DNA of 64,000 bases, taken from the NCBI GenBank assembly GCA_039707465.1, contig CM077643.1, forward strand, positions 244,302,167 through 244,366,166, read 5' to 3'. The stretch comes from Rhabdophis nuchalis. Taxonomy: Eukaryota; Chordata; Lepidosauria; Squamata; Natricidae. Positions within the stretch are counted from its first letter, which is position 1. Every line of letters begins with the position of its first letter. Under the pieces are notes generated by a model, which saw only the letters and a program-made list of their open reading frames with translations, had not been told where the DNA came from and made no database searches. Below, in pieces: positions 1 to 10,968 of the stretch. Position numbers and translations under genes: made by a program.

Positions 1-1010
1 GTTTATCAGTTGAGGGGAAAAGATATTTGTAGTTTTGAATGTTGATTAAAAAAAAGTGAGGAACTTCCTCTAATTGTTATAGATTTTTGAGAAGAATTAG
101 CTTCTATAAATGTGTTAGTGGGCAACATGAATAAAATTATATATCCATCCTTCTGGCTCCAAAACCACACTAACCATGTATTGCTTTTCTTTATTAATAG
201 CGTAGCAATTGTAGAGTTAAACCTGTTATTCTATTCATGTTGTCAGGTCGCCTCTCTTTGTATTTTGTTCTTGTTTTGCCACAGAGAATTGGCAATAATT
301 TCAATTCCTGTATCTTGTTATGAATCACCAAGGAACTCCTGTGCAAGGCCACATCCTAGGCCAGGTGGAGGTTAAATTTTTGTGGGGATAATGATGAAAC
401 TGCTCTAAGATAACCATGGCTGTGGAGTTAATTGTGTTTGCAAGCTTGAATTTCAGCTGTGATTAATTTATGTTTTGTGTTTTCAGTTTTATTTGAGTTT
501 TCTCATATGCCAATGTATTTATTATAGGATAACTGGGTGATTGGTTTTGTTTTGTTTTTATTTTGCTAACAATTTACATTCCCATGTTTTCTTTACATTT
601 TTTTTCTTTTAGTTTTTGTTAAGTTGGAGGTCATATTTGAATATGTGCAGCAACTCATAATTCTCTCCCTTTTATATAAATTCAACATTAAGCTTGAATT
701 GGAGCTTGTACCTGCTTTTTTCTGTATTGTACATTGGTTTACTTCAGAAGTGGGGATGTCTTTTGGGTTATTCATGTGTGTCTGTTTTTTGATAAAATAA
801 GATTTACTTCATCAGCTATAATAAATCTTGGATTCTATAAGTTGTATTCAGAGGATTGTGTTACGCTTTTTTGCATCTTGACTTTATTTGCATTAGTTGA
901 GTAAATTATTTAATTTTTTAAAATTCTGGATATTTTGAACATATTACTGTAATTTGTAATATAACTGCTGTGAAATACTTGAATAAAGAGGACAAGTAAA
1001 ACTCCTGAGT
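1..1010 (+). other. Possible 3' UTR end of a convergent gene
   Basis: This AT-rich stretch has no convincing coding exon and no repeat that I recognise. A plus-strand AATAAA lies at 982-987 and is followed by sequence that turns T-rich and GT-containing. In mammals the gene facing the 3' end of KLHL29 is ATAD2B, transcribed convergently. A 3' UTR of that gene on the plus strand here would fit the synteny. This is inference from gene order, because no ATAD2B coding exon is visible. It could equally be plain intergenic DNA. Confidence 0.22.
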
Positions 1011-1600
1011 CTCTTGATTGTTTTGATAATGGTTATGTTTTAATTTTAGGTGTACATTGATTGGTAGGTTCGCTCAGGTTGGCTCTTGCTTTGGCAAAAG
1101 AAAACCCATAGATCCACCTTTAGGGGCTATGATTCACAAAGGTGGATTTAGATGTATCATTCTTTCCCATTTCCTCCCCAAAGTAGCTTGGGAAAAAGTG
1201 AAAATACCTCCTACTGAGGCACATATCTTTTTTAAAATATATATATTTTAATATAATACACATTTTGTGGACAGTGTATTGACTGGGTCAAATCTTTTTT
1301 AAACAATGCTAGTAATACAAATAAGTATGCATAATCCTGATCTTCCAACTTCAACAGTACCATTCTCTCTCTCTCTAATTCTTTATCATGTTTTCCATTC
1401 ATTCATTTAAGCATAGATAATAATATTAATCTTTATTGTCATTGTACTAAAATTACAATGAAATTGGTTAATAACAATTTCTTTGCACATATCTTCTGAG
1501 CACTCCTTAGTTTGTGTAATTAAAGTTGCTCTGTTTTTATATTCTGATTTACTCCATTAGGAATAATTTTCACACCAGCTATCCGTTCATTCATAAAATA
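1011..1600. other. Intergenic, no gene recognised
   Basis: The stretch is AT-rich. The segment around 1424-1475 (a TTTATTGTCATTGTAC-like core followed by AATGAAATTG) looks like the 3' end of an old LINE, but I cannot assign it. No open reading frame shows conserved domain features. Confidence 0.3.
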
Positions 1601-1609
1601 TATTTGCTG

Positions 1610-2100
1610 GCCATCTCTTATCCAACAACTCTAGGTGCCTTACAACACAAAAACATTGAAAAACATTAAAATCATCCATTATAAAAAGATAGCCAATAAA
1701 AACATTAAATGATAAAAACCAAGGAGACAAGATGGCAAAGAAGGAAGCTGGACATAAGGGGACGGAGGCAGGTGTTGAATTTTAATTAGTTACCATCTTG
1801 AGTCTTGAGGCTCTTTCGAAACATCAGGAGGGTAGCAACCAATCTCACCTCAGGGCGTAAGAGGTTCCAGTAGGCAGGAACCATGACAGAGAAAGTTCTT
1901 CTGGAACCTACCAGTCGAAATTCCTTGGCTGACAGGATCCAGAATCTGCCCCCTCTGCCAAGGCAGATATGGCAGACCAGTCCCATCAGGATGAGATGGT
2001 TCCACAAGTAGACTGGACTAATGCCATGTAGATGATGACAAACACCTTGAATTGAACAGGGAAGCAGACCGGCACCCAAAACAGTGATGTAGCATGAGCC
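1610..2100 (-). repeat. Old L2-clade LINE 3' end fragment
   Basis: Read on the minus strand, the part around 1790-1920 translates to a degraded version of the L2 C-terminal block (RRTFSVMVPAYWNLLRP). It aligns with the RALSVAGPALWNDLPP block of the two better L2 copies at 49.5 and 59.2 kb in this window. The ACAACTCTAGGTGCCTTAC-type sequence at 1625-1645 would be its 3' UTR. It is clearly much older than those copies. Confidence 0.55.
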
Positions 2101-2674
2101 ACTTCAGGGGCCCTAAGAACTGCCCGCGCCTTCTGTGCTAGCTGTAGCTTCTGAATCCTCTTCACTTCTTACAGCAGCAACCCTTAGTGTGCAGGCAGCC
2201 TGGTTCTGTTAAATTTGGCTGTCTGCTCTATGGTACTGCTGCCTCTATGGTACTGCTGCCTCTTCCCTTCAGGGGGCATTCTGAGTCTCAGGGCTCTGGT
2301 GAACCTAACATTTGGAGTCAGCATATGCTGAATTAGTTGCTTGCAAGTAGAGGAGGACCCTTTTAGGAGGGTTTTTGGAGTTCAGTTAAAGAGCATCTTG
2401 CTGTAGAAGCTGAAGAAGCTTCTTGGATGAGAAGCAAAACATCTTCAAACAAAAACCAGAAAGTCCAGTTGCCTCTTGAAAAAAAGCACCTTTGGAACAA
2501 CCATGACCTGGATGACTCAGAATCTCCATAGACATCTTGTTATATATTACTTAGTTATGCAAATGCAATTGCGTAAGCTTATGTTTTTTGGTAGGAAGCT
2601 GAATCAGAAAGCTGTCAACTTGCAGGGCTAAATTCAGTCACTACAGGAGCAATGACAGGATCAGCTTATCATTG

Positions 2675-2824
2675 CTCTAGGGCAGGGCTGTCAAGCTGGT
2701 GACCTGCAAGCCAGATGCGTCACACGCTGGCCATGCTCACACCCAGTTTAGCAAAGGGAATAAAAGTCCCGATATGTCACATGAGGCCACCATGATGCCA
2801 CCCCTGCTCTAGGGCATGCATCCC
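2675..2824. mobile_element. Short non-autonomous hAT-like element with 8-bp TSD
   Basis: The element (2683-2816) starts with CAGGGCTGTCAAGCTGG and ends with CCACCCCTG. It is flanked by identical 8-bp copies of CTCTAGGG (2675-2682 and 2817-2824). An 8-bp duplication and CAGGG..CCCTG ends are hAT hallmarks. A related copy lies at 41917-42053 and an inverted, older one at about 24946-25062. There is no transposase, so it would have depended on one supplied in trans. Confidence 0.8.
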
Positions 2825-3235
2825 TCCTCAAAGCAGCAGTAGTTCTTTAGCCCGTTTCTGCTTAAGAAAATTGGTAAATACAGGTTTTTGTGGCAAATCC
2901 TGTACTGCTTTCTATATTGAATGGCCCTTTTGTAGCTGCCAACAACCAAGAAAGCAGGAACTTTTGCTTTGTGGGTTGCTATCAGCCACCATTTTCCTTT
3001 TCTTTCACAAGAGGAATGGCAACGCTAATATCTCTTCTTGTAAACTGGCTCAGAGTAACTTTATTTGTTGCTAATAGTGGAAAAAGGAGCTGTGAAAAGG
3101 TTTAGCCCAATGGTTTCACTCAAAGAAGATCGAGGGGAAAGCAAGTTCAATATGCCTGAATAAAGTTCATTCCAGCCAGAGATCAAAAGTAAAGAACTCA
3201 ATCACTTAGAATCATTATTTAACCTTTACTATTAA
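2825..3235. other. Intergenic, no gene recognised
   Basis: Overlapping plus-strand reading frames near 2871-3105 are short, begin inside apparently non-coding DNA and show no domain features. I see no recognised repeat. Confidence 0.3.
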
Positions 3236-3237
3236 AT

Positions 3238-3725
3238 CCCTTGTAATAAAGGGACCATAGTTCCCTACCTCTGATACACAAATACACATATTTCGTATAA
3301 CACGTATGCTATATGTTTATGAATGTCTATTTTAAGCAGGGGGAAAGAAACACTTGGTTCAACTTGAGCCCCCACCGATGACAACAGCATCCCAAGGAGA
3401 AACTTTCTGATAAAACAGTCAACCAGTGGAACAACTTGCCACCAGAGTAGGTGCTCCATCACTGGGGGCTTTCAAGAAGAGACTGGACAGCCATCTGTCA
3501 GAAGTGGTCTCCTGCTTGAGCAGGGTGTTGGGCTAGATGACCTACAAGGGCCCTTCCAACACTATTATTCTATTCTATTTCAAAGTACCGAATTCCATAT
3601 CTGCCACAATCCCGCTCCCAAATGATTGCCGATACCACAAGGCCACACCAGCCATGGGCAACATCTGAGTGTAGGTGAAGGCTAGGGAAATCACTGAGGC
3701 CAGAATGAGCTCAGAAAAGAAGAGT
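3238..3725. repeat. Unclassified dispersed repeat, copy 1, split by a CR1
   Basis: Three blocks match the copy at 10630-10968. Block A is at 3248-3270 (GACCATAGTTC..CACCTCTGA type), B at 3283-3381 (ATGCTATATGTTTATGAA, then TTCAACTTGAGCC) and C at 3583-3700 (ATTCCATATCTGCCACA.., then GTGTAGGTGAAGGCTAGGG). Here the order is A-B-C; in the other copy it is B-C-A. A CR1 tail sits between B and C. I do not recognise the family. Confidence 0.5.
3384..3583 (+). mobile_element. CR1 LINE 3' end
   Basis: The plus-strand translation carries the CR1 ORF2 C-terminus (DKTVNQWNNLPPE, then a degraded KRRLDSHLSE-like block). It is followed by the CR1 3' UTR (GGGCTAGATGACCTACAAGG) and a short TATTC tail at 3565-3582. 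The piece is 5'-truncated, as is usual for CR1. It interrupts the unclassified repeat that flanks it on both sides. Confidence 0.8.
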
Positions 3726-3749
3726 GGAAAGAAAAAAGGAAAGCAAATA

Positions 3750-3943
3750 TTCCTAACACTGTATTTTTCGGAGTATAAGACACACCTTTTTTCCTCAAAA
3801 AAGAGGCTGAAAATCTGGGTGCATCTTATACACTGAATACAACTCCTGGAGGCTGGGGAGGACAGAAATGATTGAAAAATTGGCCGTTTTTTGCTCATTT
3901 TTGCCCCCCCAGCCCCCAGAAGCACTCTACAAGCCTCCTAAAG
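3750..3943. mobile_element. Fragment of a palindromic MITE with GAGTATAAGACGCAC ends
   Basis: The left end reads ACTGTATTTTTCGGAGTATA at 3758 and is followed by an internal copy of the TGCATCTTATACACTGAATA motif at 3820. The same family is seen at 9367-9712 and, with both ends, at 61134-61628. It carries no coding sequence. I cannot name the superfamily from sequence alone. Confidence 0.6.
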
Positions 3944-4125
3944 CAGGGATCCCCAACCTTTTTTGCACCAGGGACCGGTTTCATTTTAAAGAAAATTTTG
4001 CGGACCGGCTGTGTGGCTCAGCAGTCATGTGACTGGGTGGGCGTGGCCAACTTGGAAAATGTGAAACTCACTTAACAATGGTCTTGGTTAACAACCAAAC
4101 TTTTGGGCTCAATTGTGGTCATAAG

Positions 4126-4126
4126 T

Positions 4127-4205
<79 letters not shown>

Positions 4206-4459
4206 CTCTCTCTCTCTCTCTTTCTTTCTCTTTCTCTCTCTTTTCTTTTTATCTTTCTTTCTCTTTCTTTCCCTCTTTCCCCCCCTCTCTTTCCCTATTT
4301 CTCTTTCTCTCTCTCTTTCTTTCTCTTTCTTTCTTTCCCTCTTTCTCTCTCCTCTCTCTTTCTTTCTTTCTCTCTCTTTCCCTCTTTCTTTCTCTTTCTC
4401 TCTTTCTCTTTTCTTTCTCTCTTTCTCTCTTTTCTCTTTCTTTCCTTTCTGTCTCTCTT

Positions 4460-4490
<31 letters not shown>

Positions 4491-4575
4491 GTCTTTCTCT
4501 CTCTCTCTTTCTTTCTCTCCCACTTTCTTTTTCTTTCTTTCTCTTTTTCTTTCTCTCTCTCTGTTTCTCTCTCCT
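4126..4575. repeat. TTTC microsatellite and degenerate polypyrimidine tract
   Basis: A perfect TTTC run of about 79 bp (4126-4204) passes into about 370 bp of almost pure C/T sequence with TTTC, TC and CTGT sub-runs (a GTCTGTCTGTCT run lies near 4478). The strand asymmetry is extreme: the tract is almost purine-free on the plus strand. Confidence 0.95.
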
Positions 4576-4595
4576 TTGTTTGCCCATCTCTCACC

Positions 4596-5060
4596 CATCC
4601 ACCGGACGAAGGAACCTGACGTCCGGTGGGTGAGCAAGCAAGCGAGCGAGAAACCGCGGCCGGCGGGCCAGCGGATTGTTGGGCGCTGCCGCAACAACTT
4701 TCCTTACACGCCCGCCGGCCAGCCGGCCACAGTTACTCACTCGCTCGCTCACCCATCGGACGCCAGGTTCCTTCGTCCGGTGGGTAGGTGAGCGAGCGAG
4801 TAACCACAGCCGGCGGGCAGCCAGGTTGTTGGGCGCTGCCGCAGCAAGTTTCCTTGCCCGCCCGCGCTTGCTTGCTTGCTTGCTCACCCACCCACCGGAC
4901 GAAGGAACCTGGCGTCCCCGTCCCCGCCCGCCGCGCTCACTCGCCTTAGCCTGCCTCGCCCGCCCGGCTGCGCGCTCTGCCCAGGGGGCTGCCCCCTCCT
5001 CCTCCTCTCTGGCCCTGCGGCCCGGTTCCAACCAAGCCACGGACCAGCACCGGTCCGGGG
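4596..5060. repeat. CpG-rich tandem and inverted repeat segment
   Basis: The motif GTTGGGCGCTGCCGC occurs at about 4678 and 4828, a period near 150 bp. ACCGGACGAAGGAACCTG appears in direct orientation near 4600 and 4896 and inverted near 4760-4780. GAGCGAGCGAG / CTTGCTTGCTTGC tracts sit between. CpG density is far above the surroundings, so it would score as a CpG island although no gene starts here. Confidence 0.8.
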
Positions 5061-5264
5061 GTTGGGGACCCCTGGATTAAATAATGACATCATCATCATG
5101 ACTCAGGTTATCATAGGAACACTTTCTGTTTAAATATTCAATACACAGATGCTCCCTAAATTTAATAGATATTCTGTCACTTATTCTGACCATCGAAAAG
5201 GCTCTACTGTGGACAGAAGTGCCACTAATATTTCTATGGCATTTTTTTTTGTTAGCTAATCCTC

Positions 5265-5525
5265 TGATTCAGTGTTGGGTTTCCATTATTTTTACAACAA
5301 TGTTTACATTATTGTTTACTTAGATTTGCTTGTGCACATGCACTCGCTTGCATGCAACACTTCTGTGCATGTGCAGAAGTGGCTGGATGGGTGGGTGGAT
5401 GGGTGGAGCCTCCCACCACCTCCACTATCGCCCGATCCAGGCTGAACCAGGAGCAACCCACCTCTGCTCTGATTCCACCAAACACAACCACAGGATTTTG
5501 CACTGACATTTGATCAATAGTGAAA
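5265..5525. repeat. Degraded snake-type interspersed repeat
   Basis: The segment carries CTTCTGTGCATGTGCAGAAG followed by GGTGGGTGGAGCC-like sequence. The same TTCTGTGCATGCACAGAAG palindrome occurs inside the better copy at 34998-35205. The assignment rests on these shared motifs only. Confidence 0.4.
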
Positions 5526-5739
5526 AACAAACAAAACTCTGAGTAGCCTCCATTCAGCCCATCAGTTTACTTGGCTTTTCCTTTGTGAGGTGATGCTTCC
5601 TGATGGTGCTGAGAGGTAGATGATCTCACAAAGGAGAAGTAAATAAAGTCTCTGGATGGGCTGAGTGAAAGTTGCTCCCTGATGGGTTTTACTCTGTGTG
5701 CGCGTTGACTAGTGGTAGCTTAGATTAGACTTTGGCTTT

Positions 5740-6135
5740 ATTTAACTTTTCAGTACTAACCTTATTTAATGTACTTGTTTACTTAGGTTACACATAATAT
5801 TTATTTATTATATTTACTTCTTATATATATTTATATTTAATATATTTAGCTTTATTTAACTTTTCACTATTTATTTCTTTGCTTATTTCCTTATATTATT
5901 TAATCTACTTGTTTACTTAGATTAGTTTACATACAATGTTTATTTATTTACTTATTTATTTATTATATTGATTTATTATGTTTATATATTATATATATAT
6001 TTCATATATTAAACTTGATTTAATTTTTCACTATTTCCTTGTTTATTTACTTATTTATCTTATTTAATCTACTTGTTTACATAGATTACTTCACACACAA
6101 TATGTATGTATGTATTTATTTATTATATTTACATA
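5740..6135. repeat. AT-rich minisatellite, about three units
   Basis: The core TACTTGTTTACTTAGATTA recurs at about 5771, 5905 and 6069. The block around it (TTTATTTAACTTTTCACTA.. and TTTATTTATTATATT..) is repeated with it. Spacings are 134 and 164 bp, the difference coming from TTTA/TATA length variation. The segment is almost free of G and C. Confidence 0.75.
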
Positions 6136-6149
6136 TTAATCCATGAAAA

Positions 6150-8450
6150 AGTGGTAGGGTTCAAGACTTGGGCAGAAACAGCGTTGGTTGCCCCTGGTGG
6201 GTGACGGGTTCAGGACCTGATTGGGGAAGTGCACTTTTCTTGGGTCTTTTACATTTCTAGGGGCTCCAGTATTATTCACCAAAACCTCCTGGATGCTTAC
6301 AAGGATAAGAGGTTGGTACCAGTTATTGGAAATAAGGGAGGAGAAGAGAAGTTATTCAGTGGCTGCTCACTTGAGTACATGAAGCTGCTATTGGGAGGTC
6401 ATCCCTCAGTTTTGGATGTAGGATTACTGATATTCTGAGGCAAACCAAGTGCCCTGGATGTGCCAGGGGTACGGTGAAAGTCCTGACGGAGGGTTTGGGG
6501 CTGTTAGGCTCTAAATGAAGAAGCTGGGATTGAATCTATGTTGTTTGTCACTTTAACTACACTATACATAACAATGGAACCAGAACAGTTCATGTAGCAA
6601 TGTCTTCTCTGATAACTGTATCAGAGGAAAGATAGACAGAACCCGGCTCAGACTGACTGATTTAATAGCAGTTTTATACTGCTGGCTACATAGGAAGTCT
6701 TGACAGTTTACAAACAGCTGCATAACATCCATACAACTAGTAGTCACAAGGCCCAGAATCACCTTACGCTAAACTAGAGATGGGAAAATCCCAGCTTCAG
6801 ACCATGTTGTCGTTGTCTACCCATCCAGGAAAGACCAAGACGGTAAAATTTGTCCTTCCATTTCTTGGAGAAAAATAGAAGTGTTTCAATTGATGACTCT
6901 CTACTTAGTTCTAAAATATTTGTTTAACACTTTTCAGTCTCTGCCAGAGAAGAGTGCAAAGAAACACCTGATTGCATACGAAAGGCAAATCATACAGTTT
7001 TTAAGACATTACGTATTTTTATTCTGTAGAAAAGTTATCATGCAACATTTGGTAGTAAAAATGAAATCAAATTTGCAGCACAGTGTTTATTCTTTTACAG
7101 TAGCTAGGTGTCAAGTGCAACAAAGTCACTTTGTATCACAATCAATCAAATGACGACTCCCAACCACGGATTGTAGTGGAGGCGGAGTAAGTATTTTGAT
7201 ATATGTCTTTGCATCATTCTGAATATGGTCAATATTTCTGCGATTCTGAATGCTAAAGTAATGTTTATACTTTTTAAGCTTAACTTGATAAAGAAGAATA
7301 ATGCAGAAAATAATACATCATTGCCCTTTTAAAATAAGGTCATCAGGACTTGCAGTTATCTTGGCACCATGATTTTTATATGCCAAGTGTTTAATATTTG
7401 CTGCTGTTAAAACAAGTGGACTAAAGTATGAGTCTCAATATTTCTTTGCCACTTTAAAATAGTGATTGATTTCAGCGTGAATAGGCCTCAGCAGTCATGG
7501 GATTAGATTGGCACTACACACTAAGAGTTTTCCTTGCAGTTTGAGGGACTGGGGGGAAATCCATTTGACTGACAGCTATATTGTAAGTGAATGGACCCCT
7601 ACTTTCAGAAAGCTCTAAAAATCAAATCAAAGAGCACCACCGAAATTCATGTTTAAAGTCCAAGAGGAGATCTAGTGAATTAAATGGGAAATTTTTAGAA
7701 ATGTTGCTAAATTAAGACTTCTTGTTGGAGTGTTTCATGGTTAACTTACATTTTTGTTACTATCTGCATTTCTGCTACAGCAGCGAAATCTTCCACGTTT
7801 GTGAAGAGAGAGGAAGACAAGAGCAATTATAGTCTAAGAATATTCCCAGGATTTCTCAGCTATACCTATCCAAAAATGTTTAACCAAATACAACATAGAC
7901 AAAGATAAAATGCCCTGTTCATTTTGTCACGAAGACAAAATTTCTCTCTTAATTTTTTCAAGATTTTCAAATTGTTCAGAATTCTATACCAGGAATATGG
8001 AAGAGCCAAGGATGGCCCATAATTAAGTTGTAAAATTCAGCCATGAAATAAAGAGATTTTAGATAGAATGCACTCTCAGCAGAGAAGGTCAGCTAGGCTA
8101 CTCATGAGGACAAAGCTTCACCCTTCTTGATGGGCTGCACTGGAAAGCACAGCAGACATATGGAGGCGATGGTGGGAACGTGTTTGTTTCCTAACTGTGT
8201 GTTTTCTGGTTGTGAGTCCTGCCTTGCTTTGGATTAAACCCTGTGCCTTGACTTGGATCATGCCCTACTTTGCTTCCTCATGAACTCTCTTGTGTTGTGG
8301 ATTTAATTTTGCCTGGTGGATTTATTTTGACTGAGAAATTTTCAAGTGCCTTGTGGATTCTTTGGCTATTGCTCCCTTGGATTAGTATTGGTCTGCTCAT
8401 GGCTGGACTTAATTGGGACAGTTCTGGGTTTTTTTTGGGTGAAGGTAGTT
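6150..8450. other. Intergenic, mostly unassigned
   Basis: The part 6150-6520 has a G-rich composition unlike its flanks and looks like an old retroelement fragment, without a frame that I can assign. From 6520 to 8450 I see no repeat or exon. Short open frames (for example 6229-6438 and 6881-7153) lack conserved features. A 3' UTR of a convergent gene could in principle reach here. Confidence 0.3.
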
Positions 8451-8514
8451 ACTTGGGAATATTAATAAACTCACTAAACCTCAGCTCTGTGTGTGTGTGT
8501 AATTGGGACAGCAG

Positions 8515-8660
8515 TTGCTACTATGAGAGGGATCTTGGAATCCTAGTGGACAACCATTTAAATATGAGCCAGCAGTGTGCAGCAGCTGCCAAAAAAGCCA
8601 ACACAGTTCTAGGCTGCATAAACAGAGGGATAGAATCTAGATTGAAATTGAGAACCTTGT
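8515..8660 (+). mobile_element. CR1 LINE ORF2 fragment
   Basis: The plus-strand frame reads [17 protein letters not shown], then [18 protein letters not shown]. This is a conserved block of CR1 ORF2 downstream of the reverse transcriptase core. The same block appears on the other strand at 21100-21157, next to the CR1 3' end. The piece is truncated on both sides; a short GT run (8491-8500) precedes it. Confidence 0.85.
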
Positions 8661-8664
8661 GTTG

Positions 8665-9035
8665 ATGTGTGGAGAGGTACATGAATATAGACTTTGATAC
8701 CTTTATTGCAATTTACACATCCACATGAGACTTGGTACTATTCAGACTTGAAGGGACTCATCCCAGTTTTTAAAAAAAATCCTAATTCCCAGAAGATCAA
8801 TTTTGCCATTTCTATTCCTTGAAATCAATGAAGTTTGATTTAGCTCTCATTAACTTAAATCCTATTGATTTTAATGGATCAGTATGCCTATGTTTGGATC
8901 CAACTGTATTAGGTCACTAGAATTAAAAATGCACAACTTTTCTCTGCAATTGACCTGCAAAGTGCTGAATTCAAACTCGTCAGGTGTTGCTGACACTCTT
9001 GATAACTTGATTATTTTATTTTGTTTTATCTTTTA
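8665..9035. other. Intergenic, nothing recognised
   Basis: No repeat family, exon or RNA gene is visible in this unique-looking AT-rich stretch. Confidence 0.3.
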
Positions 9036-9039
9036 GAAC

Positions 9040-9128
9040 AGGGGTCTCCAACCTTTGCAACTTTAAGTCTGAAGGACTTCAGCTCCCAGAATTCTCCAGC
9101 CAGCTTTACACACACACACACACACACA
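9040..9128. mobile_element. Half of a palindromic hAT-like MITE, ending in a CA repeat
   Basis: The sequence CAGGGGTCTCCAACCTTTGC, then CTTTAAGTCTGAAGGACTTC, then CCAGAATTCTCCAGCCAGC matches the left arm of the complete palindrome at 22037-22171. The right arm is missing and is replaced by a (CA)n run at about 9109-9127. Confidence 0.75.
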
Positions 9129-9366
9129 ATAATATAATAAAAGCATATTATAGAACTGGAAGATATGCTAACTATCATAAAAGTAACTGTTACATGTTCT
9201 TTTATAAAAGTAAAAAGCTATATAAATTGTTTTGAAGCTAGATTTAAATTTAATTTAACAATCATAGCTCTGCACCATAGGACTGAAGCATCAACTTTTA
9301 TGCCTGATATCTCCCTGTCTGTCACCTTTTTATTCAATCCTTTGACATTATGTCTGGTTTAAGAGA

Positions 9367-9712
9367 TAAAATGTATTTTTCAGAGCATATGACGCACTGG
9401 AGTATAAGATGCATCAAGATTTTGAAGAGGCAAATTTAAAAAAAGTTTTTGCACTCTGCAGACCTCCCAAAAACGGCCCATTTTTCACGGAAATTGGCAC
9501 GTTTCCCCCCCAAAAGGGCCTGCATATCCTTTAGGAGGCTTGTAGATTGCTCCTGGGAGATGGGGTGGGTGGGTTATGCATGGCCTTTTTGGTGACAGGG
9601 TGGGGTTTTGGGAGGCAAAAAATATGCTGTATTCAATGTATAAGATACACCCAGATTTTCAGCCTCCTTTTTGAGGGAAAAAGTTGTGTATTACACCCAA
9701 AGAATACGGTAT
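9367..9712. mobile_element. Palindromic MITE with GAGTATAAGACGCAC-type ends
   Basis: The left end is TGTATTTTTCAGAGCATATG with GGAGTATAAGATGCATC inside. The right half contains CAATGTATAAGATACACCCA and ends near CAAAGAATACGGTA. It is the same family as 3750-3943 and 61134-61628, with substantial divergence. It has no coding capacity. Confidence 0.6.
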
Positions 9713-9714
9713 TT

Positions 9715-10625
9715 CATCTGCATCAGGAGATCTGTGAAAAGTTATATTAAACCAGAAAGTCAGCAGCTATATATTGAATTGATATATATTCTCTCATTGT
9801 CCTTCATCTCCCTCTCCTTCCTGCTATGTCTGTCTTCTGCTTTAAAATGAAAACCAAGATAAATTTGCTTCCAAAACCGCAGGTCAATTTATGCCCTCAG
9901 AAGATTTAGATATTGGCCTCTAGAACATCTGAGATCACATGAGCCTTAACTCTGCTGAAGTGCTGAAGTCCTGTTTACCCTGGTATAAGGATCACGAAGT
10001 TGGTGACATCCATATAGTATAATTATTATAGATCCACTATGGATATCTGCTATGAATTATGGCATCAATTTATTGAAATATGCCTGTAAATATGCATCTT
10101 ATGTTTTTGTTTCTTATCATTTTTTTCTCCCTTTTACAATTCTGTTGTTGTTATATACTTTATTCATTAAGCATGAAACTCAAGTCAACTGAACATTTAA
10201 AAATGTGTCACAAATACCATTGACTAGTGCGGATGGTTGATATGGGTTGCTGTCCTAGGTATCAACTAAGTATCTTCTTAAAATAAATGATATTCCGAGT
10301 AGCACTGTTTTTTGCATTTCCACTGGTGTTATTGCAGGAAGCTGCAATTATTATTATTTTGCATTGTTAGTTTTTAAAAAGCTATTTAGGCTATTACTGG
10401 TCATCCAGATTTGCTAATTTGGCATTGAGTGGGCAGCATTTTTACTGTAAGGTCTCACCACAATGAAGGTGTATTATATGCTGTCCCACAAACCAGCTAA
10501 TAAATACAAGTCTTGATTGTTGTATGAGCCCACCCTATGTAATTAAGATTCAGTGTGTTATATGAATTAAATAATGGCATCATTGACTCAGTTTATGAGT
10601 ACAGCTATTAATTGCTAGCAATATG
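9715..10625. other. Intergenic, nothing recognised
   Basis: This is AT-rich sequence without an exon, RNA gene or repeat that I can name. Confidence 0.3.
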
Positions 10626-10629
10626 GACA

Positions 10630-10968
10630 CCAAAGTGTTTTCATGAAATACATATTTGAAATAAAATGTATGCTATATATTTATGAAGCAGGGTGTAATA
10701 ATCTGCTGGTTCAACCTGAGCCTCCACTGATGAATGATACCATATTTCAAAGTGCCAAATTCCATACCCGCCACAGTCCAACTGTTCCTCACACGCTGCA
10801 AACACACCCCGATAACTGACGGTACCACAAGCCAGCAGCAAGCATGACCGAAGGGCAACATCCGAATATAGGTGAAGGATAGGGAAATAGCTGAGGCGAT
10901 TTTTCTGGGAAGTCCACAAGTCATAAAAGGGCCATAGTTCTCCACCTCTGACGTATTTCATGAAAGTA
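10630..10968. repeat. Unclassified dispersed repeat, copy 2 (order B-C-A)
   Basis: Block B (ATGCTATATATTTATGAAGC, then TTCAACCTGAGCCTCCACTG) is followed without interruption by C (AATTCCATACCCGCCACAGT .. ATATAGGTGAAGGATAGGG) and then A (GGGCCATAGTTCTCCACCTC). Copy 1 at 3238-3725 has A first. The sequence that ends A here (GTATTTCATGAAA) resembles the sequence that starts B. This suggests a tandem unit of roughly 300 bp sampled in two phases. Confidence 0.5.

Larger units (their letters stand above)
3944..5072. mobile_element. hAT-like element expanded by TTTC and CpG-rich repeats
   Basis: The left end CAGGGATCCCCAACC (3945) and the right end GGTTGGGGACCCCTG (about 5058-5072) are inverted. 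Both are followed inward by a GGGACCGGTTTC / ACCGGTCCG motif typical of a common vertebrate hAT family. No clear 8-bp duplication is visible. Inside are a piece of another repeat (4048-4125), a TTTC array, a long CT-rich tract and a CpG-rich tandem segment. The long reading frames here (up to 237 codons) are low-complexity artefacts. Confidence 0.6.

Noticed and set aside
4078..4791. Long open frames (up to 237 codons) rich in Ser, Phe and Leu, or Arg, Glu and Lys on the other strand
   Set aside because: They are translations of the TTTC/CT tract and have no domain, start context or splice sites.
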